The position numbers and the translations under genes were made by a program. A DNA stretch of 64,000 nucleotides. It comes from QUBU01 sp014337915. GTDB lineage: Bacteria; Pseudomonadota; Gammaproteobacteria; Steroidobacterales; GCA-2729495. The stretch lies in NCBI GenBank assembly GCA_030263395.1, contig SZOW01000006.1, positions 62,001 through 126,000 on the forward strand, given 5' to 3'. Numbering within the stretch: position 1 is the stretch's first letter; each line of letters begins with the position of its first letter. The notes under the pieces were generated by a model. That model ran no database searches, was not told the DNA's origin, and saw only the letters and a program-made list of their open reading frames with translations. Below are positions 7,980 to 15,940 of this stretch, piece by piece.

Positions 7980-8543
7980 ATGAGTCCACAGGCCACCAGC
8001 AAAGAGCGCGCACCAAAGATCCTCCACACTCACCACAGCGCCTATCGCTGCTTCGATGCCGAGGAAACCCGGCGTTTCTGGGAAGGCATCATGGGCATGG
8101 AACTGGCTGCGGCGCTGTCATTCGACAAGATCTCGGGAACGGACGAGAAGCTGGACTACATGCATCTGTTCTTCAAGATGGGCGATGACAACTTCGTTGC
8201 CTTCTTCGATCTGCCCGACCACATGCGTCCCGAGCTGTTCAAGATCCGCAGCGGTTTCGTTCGCCACATTGCCTTCGAGGTGGCGACGGAAGCGGAGCTG
8301 GAGACCTTTGCCAAGCGCTGGCGCGATGCCGGCCTGGAAGTCACCAGCGACCTCGATCACAGCTTCGTCCGTTCGGTGTACACCTACGATCCCAACGGGA
8401 TCCAGGTCGAGATCCTGTGGAAGGAGCCGAAGTACGGGGAAATCCTCGCCGGCGCCAAGGGCGACGTCGAGCGCAGCATGAAGGCCTGGAACGAGAAGAC
8501 CAAGGCCAGGAAGGACGCGTACCGCAAGGCCCACGCTGCCTGA
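7980..8543 (+). CDS. VOC family protein (single-domain, glyoxalase/extradiol-dioxygenase fold)
   Basis: 187 residues from ATG 7980, which follows AGGAG; a longer in-frame reading from 7893 runs through the promoter and is rejected. The pattern 'HSAYRCFDAEETRRFWEGIM', 'YMHLFFKMGDDNFVAFFD', 'RHIAFEV' and 'TYDPNGIQVEI' is the paired beta-alpha-beta-beta-beta fold with candidate metal ligands His (strand 1), His ('RHIAF') and Glu ('QVEI'). It is clearly paralogous to the protein of 8645-9229, which faces it tail to tail. A lysine-rich C-terminal helix follows the fold. Role in ring cleavage, isomerisation or detoxification is unknown; the catabolic surroundings favour a metabolic role. Confidence 0.8.
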   Translation: MSPQATSKERAPKILHTHHSAYRCFDAEETRRFWEGIMGMELAAALSFDKISGTDEKLDYMHLFFKMGDDNFVAFFDLPDHMRPELFKIRSGFVRHIAFEVATEAELETFAKRWRDAGLEVTSDLDHSFVRSVYTYDPNGIQVEILWKEPKYGEILAGAKGDVERSMKAWNEKTKARKDAYRKAHAA

Positions 8544-8593
8544 TCACTGCCTGCGCCTGACCCGGCGCCAGCGGGCATCGGGTTCTGCAAGTC

Positions 8594-8629
8594 ATCAGCC
8601 CTGGCCGCCAGCCGGCGGCCAGGGCTGAT
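8594..8629. terminator. Bidirectional terminator-like hairpin between convergent VOC genes
   Basis: A perfect 16-base inverted repeat (8594-8609 with 8614-8629) with a 4-base loop lies midway between two convergent stops. Neither side has a clear T run, so it may act as a transcript-end stabiliser or a weak terminator for both genes. Confidence 0.6.
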
Positions 8630-8644
8630 TCGTCTGGCGTCCGC

Positions 8645-9229
8645 TCACCCCGGGCGCGATGCGCGCCGGCTGCGGCGATCGATGGCCGCGGCGCCGAACT
8701 TCTGTTCCTTGAGCGCCCGCATGCGCCGACCCCAGCCGGCCAGGCTCGCATGTGCCCTGGCGGGATCCGACATCTCTTCCTCGTAGGCGCTGGTGCGGCA
8801 GGTCAGTTCGACCTGCAGGCCATTGGGATCGTACATGTAGATCGATTTCACGAAGCCGTGGTCGATGGGGCCGAGGCAGCTGACACCGGCGTCGTTGATG
8901 TACTTCTGCCAGGCCAGCAGCGTGGCCTCATCGCGGACCTCGAGGGCGAGGTGGCGGTCGAAGCTGTCGGCCCTGGCGAACTTGCTCTCGTCGGCGGTTT
9001 CCGGCTGGTCGAAGAAGGCGACCGTCTCGCCATTGCCCAGCTGGAAGAACAGGTGCATGTAGGGGATCCGCGCCTCGATTCCCGGTACTTCCTCGAAGAC
9101 CGGTGCGGTGACCAGCGGCAACCCGAGCACATCCTCGTAGAACCAGCGGGTCTGCTCGGCATCACGGCAGCGATAGGCAACATGGTTGATGCCATGGGGG
9201 CGTTCGAGTCCGGCGGCGTTTTTCTTCAT
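8645..9229 (-). CDS. VOC family protein, paralogue of the 7980-8543 gene
   Basis: 194 residues. It shares with its convergent neighbour the order 'HVAYRCRDAEQTRWFYEDVLG', 'YMHLFFQLGN', 'AFFDQP', 'RHLALEV', 'DHGFVKSIYMYDPNGLQVEL', including the candidate metal-binding His and Glu positions. The two look like an inverted duplication that has diverged. It is the last gene of the minus-strand group hydrolase-ligase-VOC, with a 133-base gap after the ligase stop. Members of this fold include type I extradiol dioxygenases and glyoxalases; nothing in the sequence decides between them. Confidence 0.8.
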   Translation of the reverse strand: MKKNAAGLERPHGINHVAYRCRDAEQTRWFYEDVLGLPLVTAPVFEEVPGIEARIPYMHLFFQLGNGETVAFFDQPETADESKFARADSFDRHLALEVRDEATLLAWQKYINDAGVSCLGPIDHGFVKSIYMYDPNGLQVELTCRTSAYEEEMSDPARAHASLAGWGRRMRALKEQKFGAAAIDRRSRRASRPG

Positions 9230-9362
9230 CTGGTTGCTCCTGCGCGAAGCGCTGTGCCCGGAGGCAGAAGGACTGGGTCAATTGGACAACGAAGCACGGC
9301 GCCCCGCAACCCGGGGTGGCCGGGCACTGTGGCGGATGTGCAGGCAATGCCGGTTGCCGGCC

Positions 9363-10916
9363 TCAGATCCTGCGGCTGCGGTTCGCCCAGAAGGGCTCGC
9401 GCAGCTGCGCCTTGAGGATCTTGCCCGCCGCCGTCATCGGTAGTGGCTGGGTGCGGATCTCCACCGACCGCGGGCACTTGTAGGCGGCGATGCGCTCGCG
9501 GCAGAAGGCGGTGATCTCGCTGCTGGTGGCGCTCGCGCCATCGTGCAGCGTGACGATGGCGTGCACGCTCTCGCCCCACTGCTCGCTGGGGATGCCGATG
9601 ACCGCGCACTGCGCCACCGCCGGATGCCGCGAGACGACGCCCTCGACCTCGGTGGAGTAGACGTTCTCGCCGCCGGAAATGATCATGTCCTTGATCCGGT
9701 CGGTGATATAGATGAAGCCGGCGCTGTCCATGTAGCCGCCATCGCCGGTATGCAGCCAGCCGTCGCGGATCACTTCACGCGTCAGCTCCGGGTTCTTCCA
9801 GTAGCCGGCCATGACAACGGGGCCGCGGATGACGATCTCCCCGACGCTGCCGGGCTCGACCTCGTGGTCCTCGCTGTCGACGATGCGGACCTCGCAGGTG
9901 GGCACCGCGCGCCCCGCGGCCCGGGTCAGGCCCGCGTCGACCGCTTCCTGGCTGTGGTACTCCGGCGCCAGGTACACCGGGCCAGGCGCCTCCGTCATGC
10001 CATAGCCCTGGGCGAACTGCAGCTGCGGGAAGCGGCGTCGTGCCTCCTCGAGGATGCGTGGCGGCATGGGCGAGGCGCCATAGCCCAGCATGCGCAGGCT
10101 CGACAGGTGGTAGGCATCGATGTTCGGATGGAACAGCATGCGCTCGAACATGACCGGCACCGACAGGCAGGTGGTGACGCCGTGCGCGTCGATGGCGCGC
10201 AGCGCCTCCTCCGGCTCGAACTTCGGCAGGATGATGTGGGTGCCGGCCACCGCGGTGGTCACCAGCACGCCGATGCAGGACATGTGGAACATCGGCGTGA
10301 CGTGCAGGTGGACCAGAGACGAATCGATGCGCTCGCAGATCAGGAAGGTCAGCAGGAACTGGAACAGGCTGTCGTGCGTGTGCATGACGCCCTTGGGCAC
10401 CCCGGTGGTGCCGCCGGTATAGAAAATGGCGGCGAGGTCGCTGCCGCCGCGTCGTGTGTCGGGCAGCGGCATGGCCCTGGCGACCTCATGGCCGTAGGAC
10501 AGGGCGCCGGGCAGGGCCGACCGCTCCGCATCCATGACCATGGCATGGCGCAGACGGGGGTTGCGTTGCAGCAGTTCGCCGGCCAGGGCGCTGAACTGTT
10601 CCTCGAAGAGGATCAGCTCGGCTTCGGAGTGCTCGACGACGTAGGCCAGTTCCTCGAACTGCAGGCGGAAGTTCACCGGCACCAGCACCCCGCCCGCCCA
10701 GGGCACCGAGTACAGGCACTCGACGAAGCGGTCGCTGTTCATCGAGACGATGGCGACCTTGGTGTCCTCGCGCACCCCCAGCTGCCTGAGCATGCCGGCG
10801 CTGCTGGCGACGGCCGCGTGGAACTCGCGCCAGGTCCGGCGTACCTGGCCATAGACGATGGCCAGGCCGTCCGGGTTGATCTGGCAGGCGCGGTGCAGGC
10901 TCTGGGTCAGTTCCAT
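9363..10916 (-). CDS. AMP-dependent acyl-CoA synthetase/ligase
   Basis: 517 residues from ATG 10916; the longer reading from 11153 overlaps the hydrolase gene and is rejected. ANL-superfamily enzymes activate carboxylic acids through an acyl-adenylate to CoA thioesters. The P-loop-like 'FYTGGTTGVPKGVMHTH', the 'GYGMTEAPG' adenine motif, 'LHTGDGGYMDSAGF', the hinge 'DRIKDMIISGGENVYS' and the catalytic lysine in 'MTAAGKILKAQL' are all intact, so it should be active. It lies 11 bases after the alpha/beta hydrolase, suggesting hydrolysis of an ester or amide followed by CoA activation of the released acid. The acid could be a fatty, aromatic or terpenoid-derived one. Confidence 0.9.
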   Translation of the reverse strand: MELTQSLHRACQINPDGLAIVYGQVRRTWREFHAAVASSAGMLRQLGVREDTKVAIVSMNSDRFVECLYSVPWAGGVLVPVNFRLQFEELAYVVEHSEAELILFEEQFSALAGELLQRNPRLRHAMVMDAERSALPGALSYGHEVARAMPLPDTRRGGSDLAAIFYTGGTTGVPKGVMHTHDSLFQFLLTFLICERIDSSLVHLHVTPMFHMSCIGVLVTTAVAGTHIILPKFEPEEALRAIDAHGVTTCLSVPVMFERMLFHPNIDAYHLSSLRMLGYGASPMPPRILEEARRRFPQLQFAQGYGMTEAPGPVYLAPEYHSQEAVDAGLTRAAGRAVPTCEVRIVDSEDHEVEPGSVGEIVIRGPVVMAGYWKNPELTREVIRDGWLHTGDGGYMDSAGFIYITDRIKDMIISGGENVYSTEVEGVVSRHPAVAQCAVIGIPSEQWGESVHAIVTLHDGASATSSEITAFCRERIAAYKCPRSVEIRTQPLPMTAAGKILKAQLREPFWANRSRRI

Positions 10917-10927
10917 CCCTGCGCCGC

Positions 10928-12109
10928 TCAGTTTACGAATCGGTTGCGCCTCATCCAGTCCAGGCATACCAGTGCCGACTCGCGCGCCTTGTCCGGCTGG
11001 TTGAAGTAGTAGTGGTTGGCACCCTTGATGGTCACCAGTTCCTTGTTCTTGTGGCGTACGGCGTCGAACAGCATCTGGTTGTGGCTTGGCGAAACGCCGT
11101 CGTCCGCCGAGTTGGCGACGATCAGCACCGGTACGCCGAGGCGGGATGCGCATTTCGGCCCATTGGCGTTGGATTCGTCATAGCTCCACTGCGACAACCA
11201 GCTGCGCAGCGAGCAGAATCGCGCCAGGCCGATCGGGCTGCTGTTGACGATGCGCGGCTCACCGAGGAAGCACCAGCGCGGCTTGCGGTCGTTGGCGTCG
11301 AGCGCCGGATCGAGCCAGCGAGGGTCGGCCATCGTGCCCTGGACGACGAACGACAGCTCCTGGTTGGCCAGGCCCTTCGACCGGTAATCGTCGAGTACAC
11401 CGCGAACCCAGGCGGTGATGCGCCGGTTGCGCTCGACCTGCGCGGCGCGGTAGCGGGCCACGAACTGCGCGTCGTACGGTGGCTGCGGACCCTGCGGGTC
11501 GTACAGGTCGAGTGAGCGGTCGCGGCGGGATGGATCGTGCTCGTCGATGATCGAGGCATCGAGCCATTCGGTGAGCGTGAGGTTGCGGGAAAGGTGTGCC
11601 GCCAGCAGCATGACGCCATCGGCCGGAATCAGGCCTGCAGCCGTTAGGTCGGGTGGCTCCTGCGCGGGCGTGCAGCGCACGCGCGGATCCTCGGCCTCAG
11701 CCTGGTAGAACAGCGACAGGGAGCCGCCGCCGCTCCAGCCGCCCAGCAGCACCTTCTCGTAGCCGAGCCGCTCCTTCGCGTCGCGCACGCAGGCGCCGAG
11801 ATCAAGCGCAACCTTTTCCATGATCAGCGAGTAGTCGATGCCGCGATAGCGGCTGCTGCAGACAATGACATCGACCCCGGTCCTGGCGATCGCCAGCGGC
11901 AGTGGCAGGTACTGCCCGCCACCGATGGGGTGCATGAAGATCACCGACGTCTTCGACTTCACGCCCTTCGCCCTGAGCAGATGCGCTTCCAGCACCACAC
12001 GGTCGATTTCGCCTGCGTAGGTGTCCTTGAATGCAGACTTCTCCACAAAGCGGATCAGGTAGGGAATGCGTTCGTACTCGTGTTCCTGCTCGGCGCGGCT
12101 GTCAGTCAT
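10928..12109 (-). CDS. Alpha/beta-hydrolase family protein
   Basis: 393 residues from ATG 12109, which is preceded by AGGGAG; a 34-residue in-frame extension is unsupported. The nucleophile elbow 'GGWSGGGS' (~residue 138), the acid in 'ANSADDGVSP' and the histidine in 'KGANHYYF' form a plausible Ser-Asp-His triad. A long cap or insertion region between ~160 and 300 ('DASIIDEHDPSRRDRSLDLY') distinguishes it from small esterases. No signal peptide is seen, so it acts in the cytoplasm. First gene of the hydrolase-ligase(-VOC) group and divergent from the TonB receptor, 305 bases away. Substrate unknown. Confidence 0.8.
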   Translation of the reverse strand: MTDSRAEQEHEYERIPYLIRFVEKSAFKDTYAGEIDRVVLEAHLLRAKGVKSKTSVIFMHPIGGGQYLPLPLAIARTGVDVIVCSSRYRGIDYSLIMEKVALDLGACVRDAKERLGYEKVLLGGWSGGGSLSLFYQAEAEDPRVRCTPAQEPPDLTAAGLIPADGVMLLAAHLSRNLTLTEWLDASIIDEHDPSRRDRSLDLYDPQGPQPPYDAQFVARYRAAQVERNRRITAWVRGVLDDYRSKGLANQELSFVVQGTMADPRWLDPALDANDRKPRWCFLGEPRIVNSSPIGLARFCSLRSWLSQWSYDESNANGPKCASRLGVPVLIVANSADDGVSPSHNQMLFDAVRHKNKELVTIKGANHYYFNQPDKARESALVCLDWMRRNRFVN

Positions 12110-12414
12110 GGTGTCTCCCTGCGGATGCCTGCTCTTGCCCGGTGATTCCCGGATGAATGGGCGTGATTGCTGGAACCAATCGATTCTAGTGTTCACCCGG
12201 TACGCCAGCAATGCGCGCCAGGCGCGGCATCGCAGGGCCGGGAGCTGCAGCCAGCCGGGCGCCAGGGCCCCGGGCGGCAGCTGGGGCGATAGTCAACCAG
12301 ATTGCACAAAGTAGCAATGCTGGGGTACATTCGGGAAGCCGGCATTGACGATGCCGGCTGGCGTGACGGGGACAGGTACAGGGAGTCGCAACGAGCATTT
12401 CAGGGGGGCCCGAA
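12110..12414 (+). promoter_or_regulatory. Divergent intergenic region with candidate receptor promoter and leader hairpin
   Basis: This 305-base gap separates the hydrolase and the receptor genes. On the plus strand TTGCAC (12302-12307) and TACATT (12326-12331) could form a promoter with 18-base spacing. Downstream, a perfect 9-base inverted repeat with a 5-base loop (12337-12345 with 12351-12359) would fold in the leader. A G-rich stretch just before the receptor ATG can serve as ribosome site. I see no gene in it. Confidence 0.35.
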
Positions 12415-14871
12415 ATGGCCGCAGGATTCGTATCGAAGGGGCGGGGTCTGCTGGTAGCCGGGTGCGCGGCTATGGTGCTGGGCACCGGCATGGGCAGCGC
12501 GGCAGTTGCCCAGGAGCCGAGAGCCAAAAGCGCACTGGACGAAATCATCGTCACCACCACCAAGCGCGAGGAAACGCTGCAGAGCGTGCCGATCTCGGTG
12601 GGCGTGGTCGGCGGCGACCAGATATCGGAATTCAGCCTGAAGGGCCTGGAAGACGTACAGAATTACGTCCCCAACCTGGTCATCCAGGAAACCCTCGGCA
12701 GCTACAACATCCGCATCCGCGGCATCGGCTCGGGCGCCAGCCAGCTGTCGTTCGTCAGCGCGGTCGGCACGTTCACCGATGGCGTCTATTGCGGTCGCCC
12801 ACGCTGCTTCCAGAACCCGCTGTTCGACATCGACCGCATCGAGGTGGTGCGCGGCCCGCAGGGTGACCTGTTCGGCAAGAACACCATCGCCGGCGCGGTG
12901 AGCACCATCTCCAAGGGGCCCACCAGGGAATTCGAGGCCGAGGCCAGCGCCGGTGTCGAGTTTGCGGAAGGCGGCTACAACGTCAGCGGCATCATGTCCG
13001 GGCCGATCACCGACCAGCTCGGCTTTCGCCTGGCCGCGAAGCGCGAAGACCTCGACGGCTATGTCAAGAACACCGTTACCGGCAAGGACGAGAATGCCGT
13101 CGAGTCCGACCTGGTCCGGGGCATCCTCGACTGGGATCCGTCAGACAACCTGCACCTGCGCCTGAAGGCCGAATTCGGCAACCGGGACTACGACGGCTAC
13201 ACGCAGCAGCTGATCGCCTGGGGTGGCAATCCCGGGACTGCTTACTACAACGGGCTGACGATCGGTGTGCCGTTTTCCAAGGTCGAGAAGCTCGACTGGA
13301 AGACCTCGGCGCTGGTGATCTGGCCGGATGGCCAGTATGACAACACCGACAATTCGAACTACTCGCTGCAGGTCGACTGGGACATCGGTGACTTTACGCT
13401 GACGTCGATCACCGGCGCGGTCGGCTTCGACTTCAAGCGCCGTACGGCGGCGACGGTCGCCACCGTGCTGGCAATCGACAGCCAGATCTCGGAGGACTAC
13501 GAGCAGTACAGCCAGGAACTGCGCCTGCTGTCGCCCACCGGTGGCGTCTTCGATTACGTGGTCGGCGCCTACTACTCCAAGGACAACTCGAAGATCGAGC
13601 AGGTCGGCGTGTACATGCCGGGCGCCGCACTCTATAGCTACCCGGCCAACCTCGACAGTCTGACCTTCGGCGCCACGCCACGGTCCTATCGTGGCGAGGG
13701 TGACAGCTATTCCGTCTACGGCCGCGGTACCTTCCATTTCATGGAGGACCGCCTGCGGACCATCTTCGGCCTGCGGCTCGGCAAGGACACGATGGACGCG
13801 CATTCCTGGATCGACAACAGCACCTACAACCGCGTCACCGATACGATCACGCCGACGGCCGTGCCGCAGCTCGGCGCCAACTACCAGGAATTCAACCTCT
13901 TCGGCAACCGCGAGGAGCGCTACACGCTGCCATCGTTCATCGTCCAGTATGACCTGACGGACGAGATCATGAGCTATGTCTCCTACGCCGAAGGCTTCAA
14001 GGCGGGTGGTTTCATTGCCAACGACCAGACGGTCGGCGCGAACGTGCTGGCCCAGGTTGCCGCCACCACGGATGGAAGCGGCGTCAGTTCCTGGGCCATG
14101 GAATTCGCCAACATGCCGACGATCACGCCGGCCCAGCTGCAGCAGGGTGTCTGGCTGAAGGAAAACAACGGCGTCTGGGACTACAAGCCGGAGAAGGCTG
14201 AGAGCTGGGAACTCGGTGCCAAGATGAAGTTCCTGGACGGCGCCCTGAGCTGGAACGTTGCGCTGTTCCATACGGAGTTCAAGGATATGCAGTCGTCCCA
14301 GTACGACGGCATCCGCTTCATCACCCGTAATGCCGGCCAGGCCACCAGCAAGGGCATCGAAACCGACATCCAGTGGCGGGCGACCGACAATCTCACGCTC
14401 GGGTTCAATGGTGGCTACGTCGACGCCACCTATGACGAATACAAGAACACCTTCTGCAAGGTCATCAAGGAGGATGGCACCCTGGCGGTACCGGGCTGCA
14501 CCAACGGCACCGGTGACCTTTCCGGCGAACCGCTGGAGCGGACACCGAAGGTCGAGGGCACGCTGACGGCCGACTGGGACAGCCAGATCACCTCGGGACT
14601 GCGGCTGCTGATCAACGGTGCCGTCTCCTACTCGGGTGACTACTTCATCACCCAGGACATGTCACCGCTGTACCAGCAGGACAAGTTCACCAAGGTGGAC
14701 CTGCGGCTGGCACTTGCCGATGTCGATGACCGCTGGGAAGCGGCGATCGTCGGCCGCAACATCACCGATCAGGAGACGATCAACCACGCCTTCCAGGTCG
14801 GGCGGGCCCATGCGGCCTCGGTATCCACCCCGAGATACGTCACCCTGCAGGGTACCTGGAGGTTCCGCTAG
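12415..14871 (+). CDS. TonB-dependent outer-membrane receptor
   Basis: 818 residues. A signal peptide (~1-33, ending 'GSAAVAQ') is followed by the TonB box 'DEIIVTTTKRE', a plug domain (~55-165, 'VPISVGVVGGDQI', 'IRIRGIGSG', 'IEVVRGPQGDLFGKNTIAG') and a large beta-barrel ending in aromatic 'TLQGTWRFR'. Receptors of this type energise uptake of scarce or bulky ligands across the outer membrane. The 'VTTTKREETLQSVPISV' start is typical of the large receptor families in sphingomonad- and steroid-degrader-like bacteria rather than of siderophore receptors, but ligand prediction from this is weak. It stands before, and is separated by a terminator from, the quinone-oxidoreductase/ligase genes, so uptake of the compound they degrade is a reasonable guess. 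Confidence 0.92.
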   Translation: MAAGFVSKGRGLLVAGCAAMVLGTGMGSAAVAQEPRAKSALDEIIVTTTKREETLQSVPISVGVVGGDQISEFSLKGLEDVQNYVPNLVIQETLGSYNIRIRGIGSGASQLSFVSAVGTFTDGVYCGRPRCFQNPLFDIDRIEVVRGPQGDLFGKNTIAGAVSTISKGPTREFEAEASAGVEFAEGGYNVSGIMSGPITDQLGFRLAAKREDLDGYVKNTVTGKDENAVESDLVRGILDWDPSDNLHLRLKAEFGNRDYDGYTQQLIAWGGNPGTAYYNGLTIGVPFSKVEKLDWKTSALVIWPDGQYDNTDNSNYSLQVDWDIGDFTLTSITGAVGFDFKRRTAATVATVLAIDSQISEDYEQYSQELRLLSPTGGVFDYVVGAYYSKDNSKIEQVGVYMPGAALYSYPANLDSLTFGATPRSYRGEGDSYSVYGRGTFHFMEDRLRTIFGLRLGKDTMDAHSWIDNSTYNRVTDTITPTAVPQLGANYQEFNLFGNREERYTLPSFIVQYDLTDEIMSYVSYAEGFKAGGFIANDQTVGANVLAQVAATTDGSGVSSWAMEFANMPTITPAQLQQGVWLKENNGVWDYKPEKAESWELGAKMKFLDGALSWNVALFHTEFKDMQSSQYDGIRFITRNAGQATSKGIETDIQWRATDNLTLGFNGGYVDATYDEYKNTFCKVIKEDGTLAVPGCTNGTGDLSGEPLERTPKVEGTLTADWDSQITSGLRLLINGAVSYSGDYFITQDMSPLYQQDKFTKVDLRLALADVDDRWEAAIVGRNITDQETINHAFQVGRAHAASVSTPRYVTLQGTWRFR

Positions 14872-14899
14872 AACCCGGCAGACAGGGATCAACCAGCCG

Positions 14900-14928
14900 A
14901 AGGGCGGGCATTGCCCGCCCTTCTTTTT
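14900..14928 (+). terminator. Rho-independent terminator after the TonB receptor
   Basis: A GC-rich stem (14900-14908 with 14914-14922, loop of five) is followed by a short T-rich run (CTTTTT) beginning at 14923. It begins 28 bases past the receptor stop and would isolate the receptor from the following operon. Confidence 0.85.
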
Positions 14929-14956
14929 CCCGGGCAAGGGTCCAGGAGAAGCCCGC

Positions 14957-15937
14957 ATGAAAGCGCTAGTCTGCAATGCCTTCGGCCCGATAGACGACCT
15001 GCGGGTGCAGGAGGTGCCGGTGCCCACGCCTGCTGACCAGGGCGTCCGCATCCAGGTGCACGCCTGCGGCATCAACTTCCCGGACATCCTGCTGGTGCAG
15101 GGCAAGTACCAGGTGCGACCGCCGCTGCCATTCTTCCCGGGCGGCGAAGTCGCCGGAACCATCAGCGCGCTGGGCCCCGGAGTCACCGGGCTGCGGGTTG
15201 GGCAGCGGGTCATGGCCACCATCTTCTGGGGCGGCCTGGCCGAGGAAGTGCTGGCGCCCGTGGCGGCGGTGGTGCCGGTTCCCGACTCAATGGACATGCT
15301 CTCGGCGGCAGTCTTCCAGGGTGGCCACACCACCGCGTACCACGCGCTGCGCCAGCGCGGGGCGCTCCAGCGCGGCGAGACCCTGCTGGTGCTCGGTGCC
15401 GCTGGTGGCGTCGGCATGGCGGCGATGCAGATCGGCCGGGCGATGGGCGCGAGGGTGATTGGCGCCGTCAGTTCGGCCCGCAAGCTGGAGGCGCTGCGTG
15501 CCGAAGGCTTCGAGGACGTGATCGACTATGGTCGCGACGACCTGCGCGAGGCGCTGAACAGGCTGACCGGTGGCCAGGGCGCCGACGTGATTTTCGATCC
15601 GGTCGGGGGCGAGCTGTTCGGCAAGGCCTGTCGCTGCGCCCGGCGCAACGGCCGCATCCTCATCGTCGGTTTTGCCAGCGGCCAGATCGGCCAGTACGCG
15701 ACCAACCTGGCGCTGCTCAAGGAGAACGCCGTCATCGGCGTCAACTACCAGCAGTTCTTTGCGAAGGAGCGCGCCGCGGTGGACCGTAATTTCGAGGAAC
15801 TGATGGCGCTCAATGCCAGCGGTGCGATCCGGCCACGCATCGACCGCGTCTTTGCGCTGGACGAAGCGGTGCAGGCACTCGCCGCGGTCGCCGACCGTTC
15901 GGTGATCGGCAAGGTCGTGGTGCGACTGAGGGACTGA
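14957..15937 (+). CDS. Zinc-independent quinone oxidoreductase-like MDR protein
   Basis: 326 residues, ATG 14957 after an AGGAG. Medium-chain dehydrogenase/reductase fold: GroES-like N-terminal part with 'HACGINFPDILLVQGKYQ' and 'PFFPGGEVAGTI', then the NADPH-binding 'VLGAAGGVGMAAMQIG' at ~145. The zinc-ligand cysteines of alcohol dehydrogenases are missing, which fits the NADPH:quinone reductase/enoyl reductase subfamily. It is first in a tight series with ligase, hydratase and ligase (3 bases to the next start), so it may reduce an enoyl or enone intermediate of that pathway. Confidence 0.88.
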   Translation: MKALVCNAFGPIDDLRVQEVPVPTPADQGVRIQVHACGINFPDILLVQGKYQVRPPLPFFPGGEVAGTISALGPGVTGLRVGQRVMATIFWGGLAEEVLAPVAAVVPVPDSMDMLSAAVFQGGHTTAYHALRQRGALQRGETLLVLGAAGGVGMAAMQIGRAMGARVIGAVSSARKLEALRAEGFEDVIDYGRDDLREALNRLTGGQGADVIFDPVGGELFGKACRCARRNGRILIVGFASGQIGQYATNLALLKENAVIGVNYQQFFAKERAAVDRNFEELMALNASGAIRPRIDRVFALDEAVQALAAVADRSVIGKVVVRLRD

Positions 15938-15940
15938 GTG

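Noticed and set aside
13141..14271. 376-codon minus-strand frame inside the TonB receptor
   Set aside because: Antisense artefact in a conserved receptor gene.
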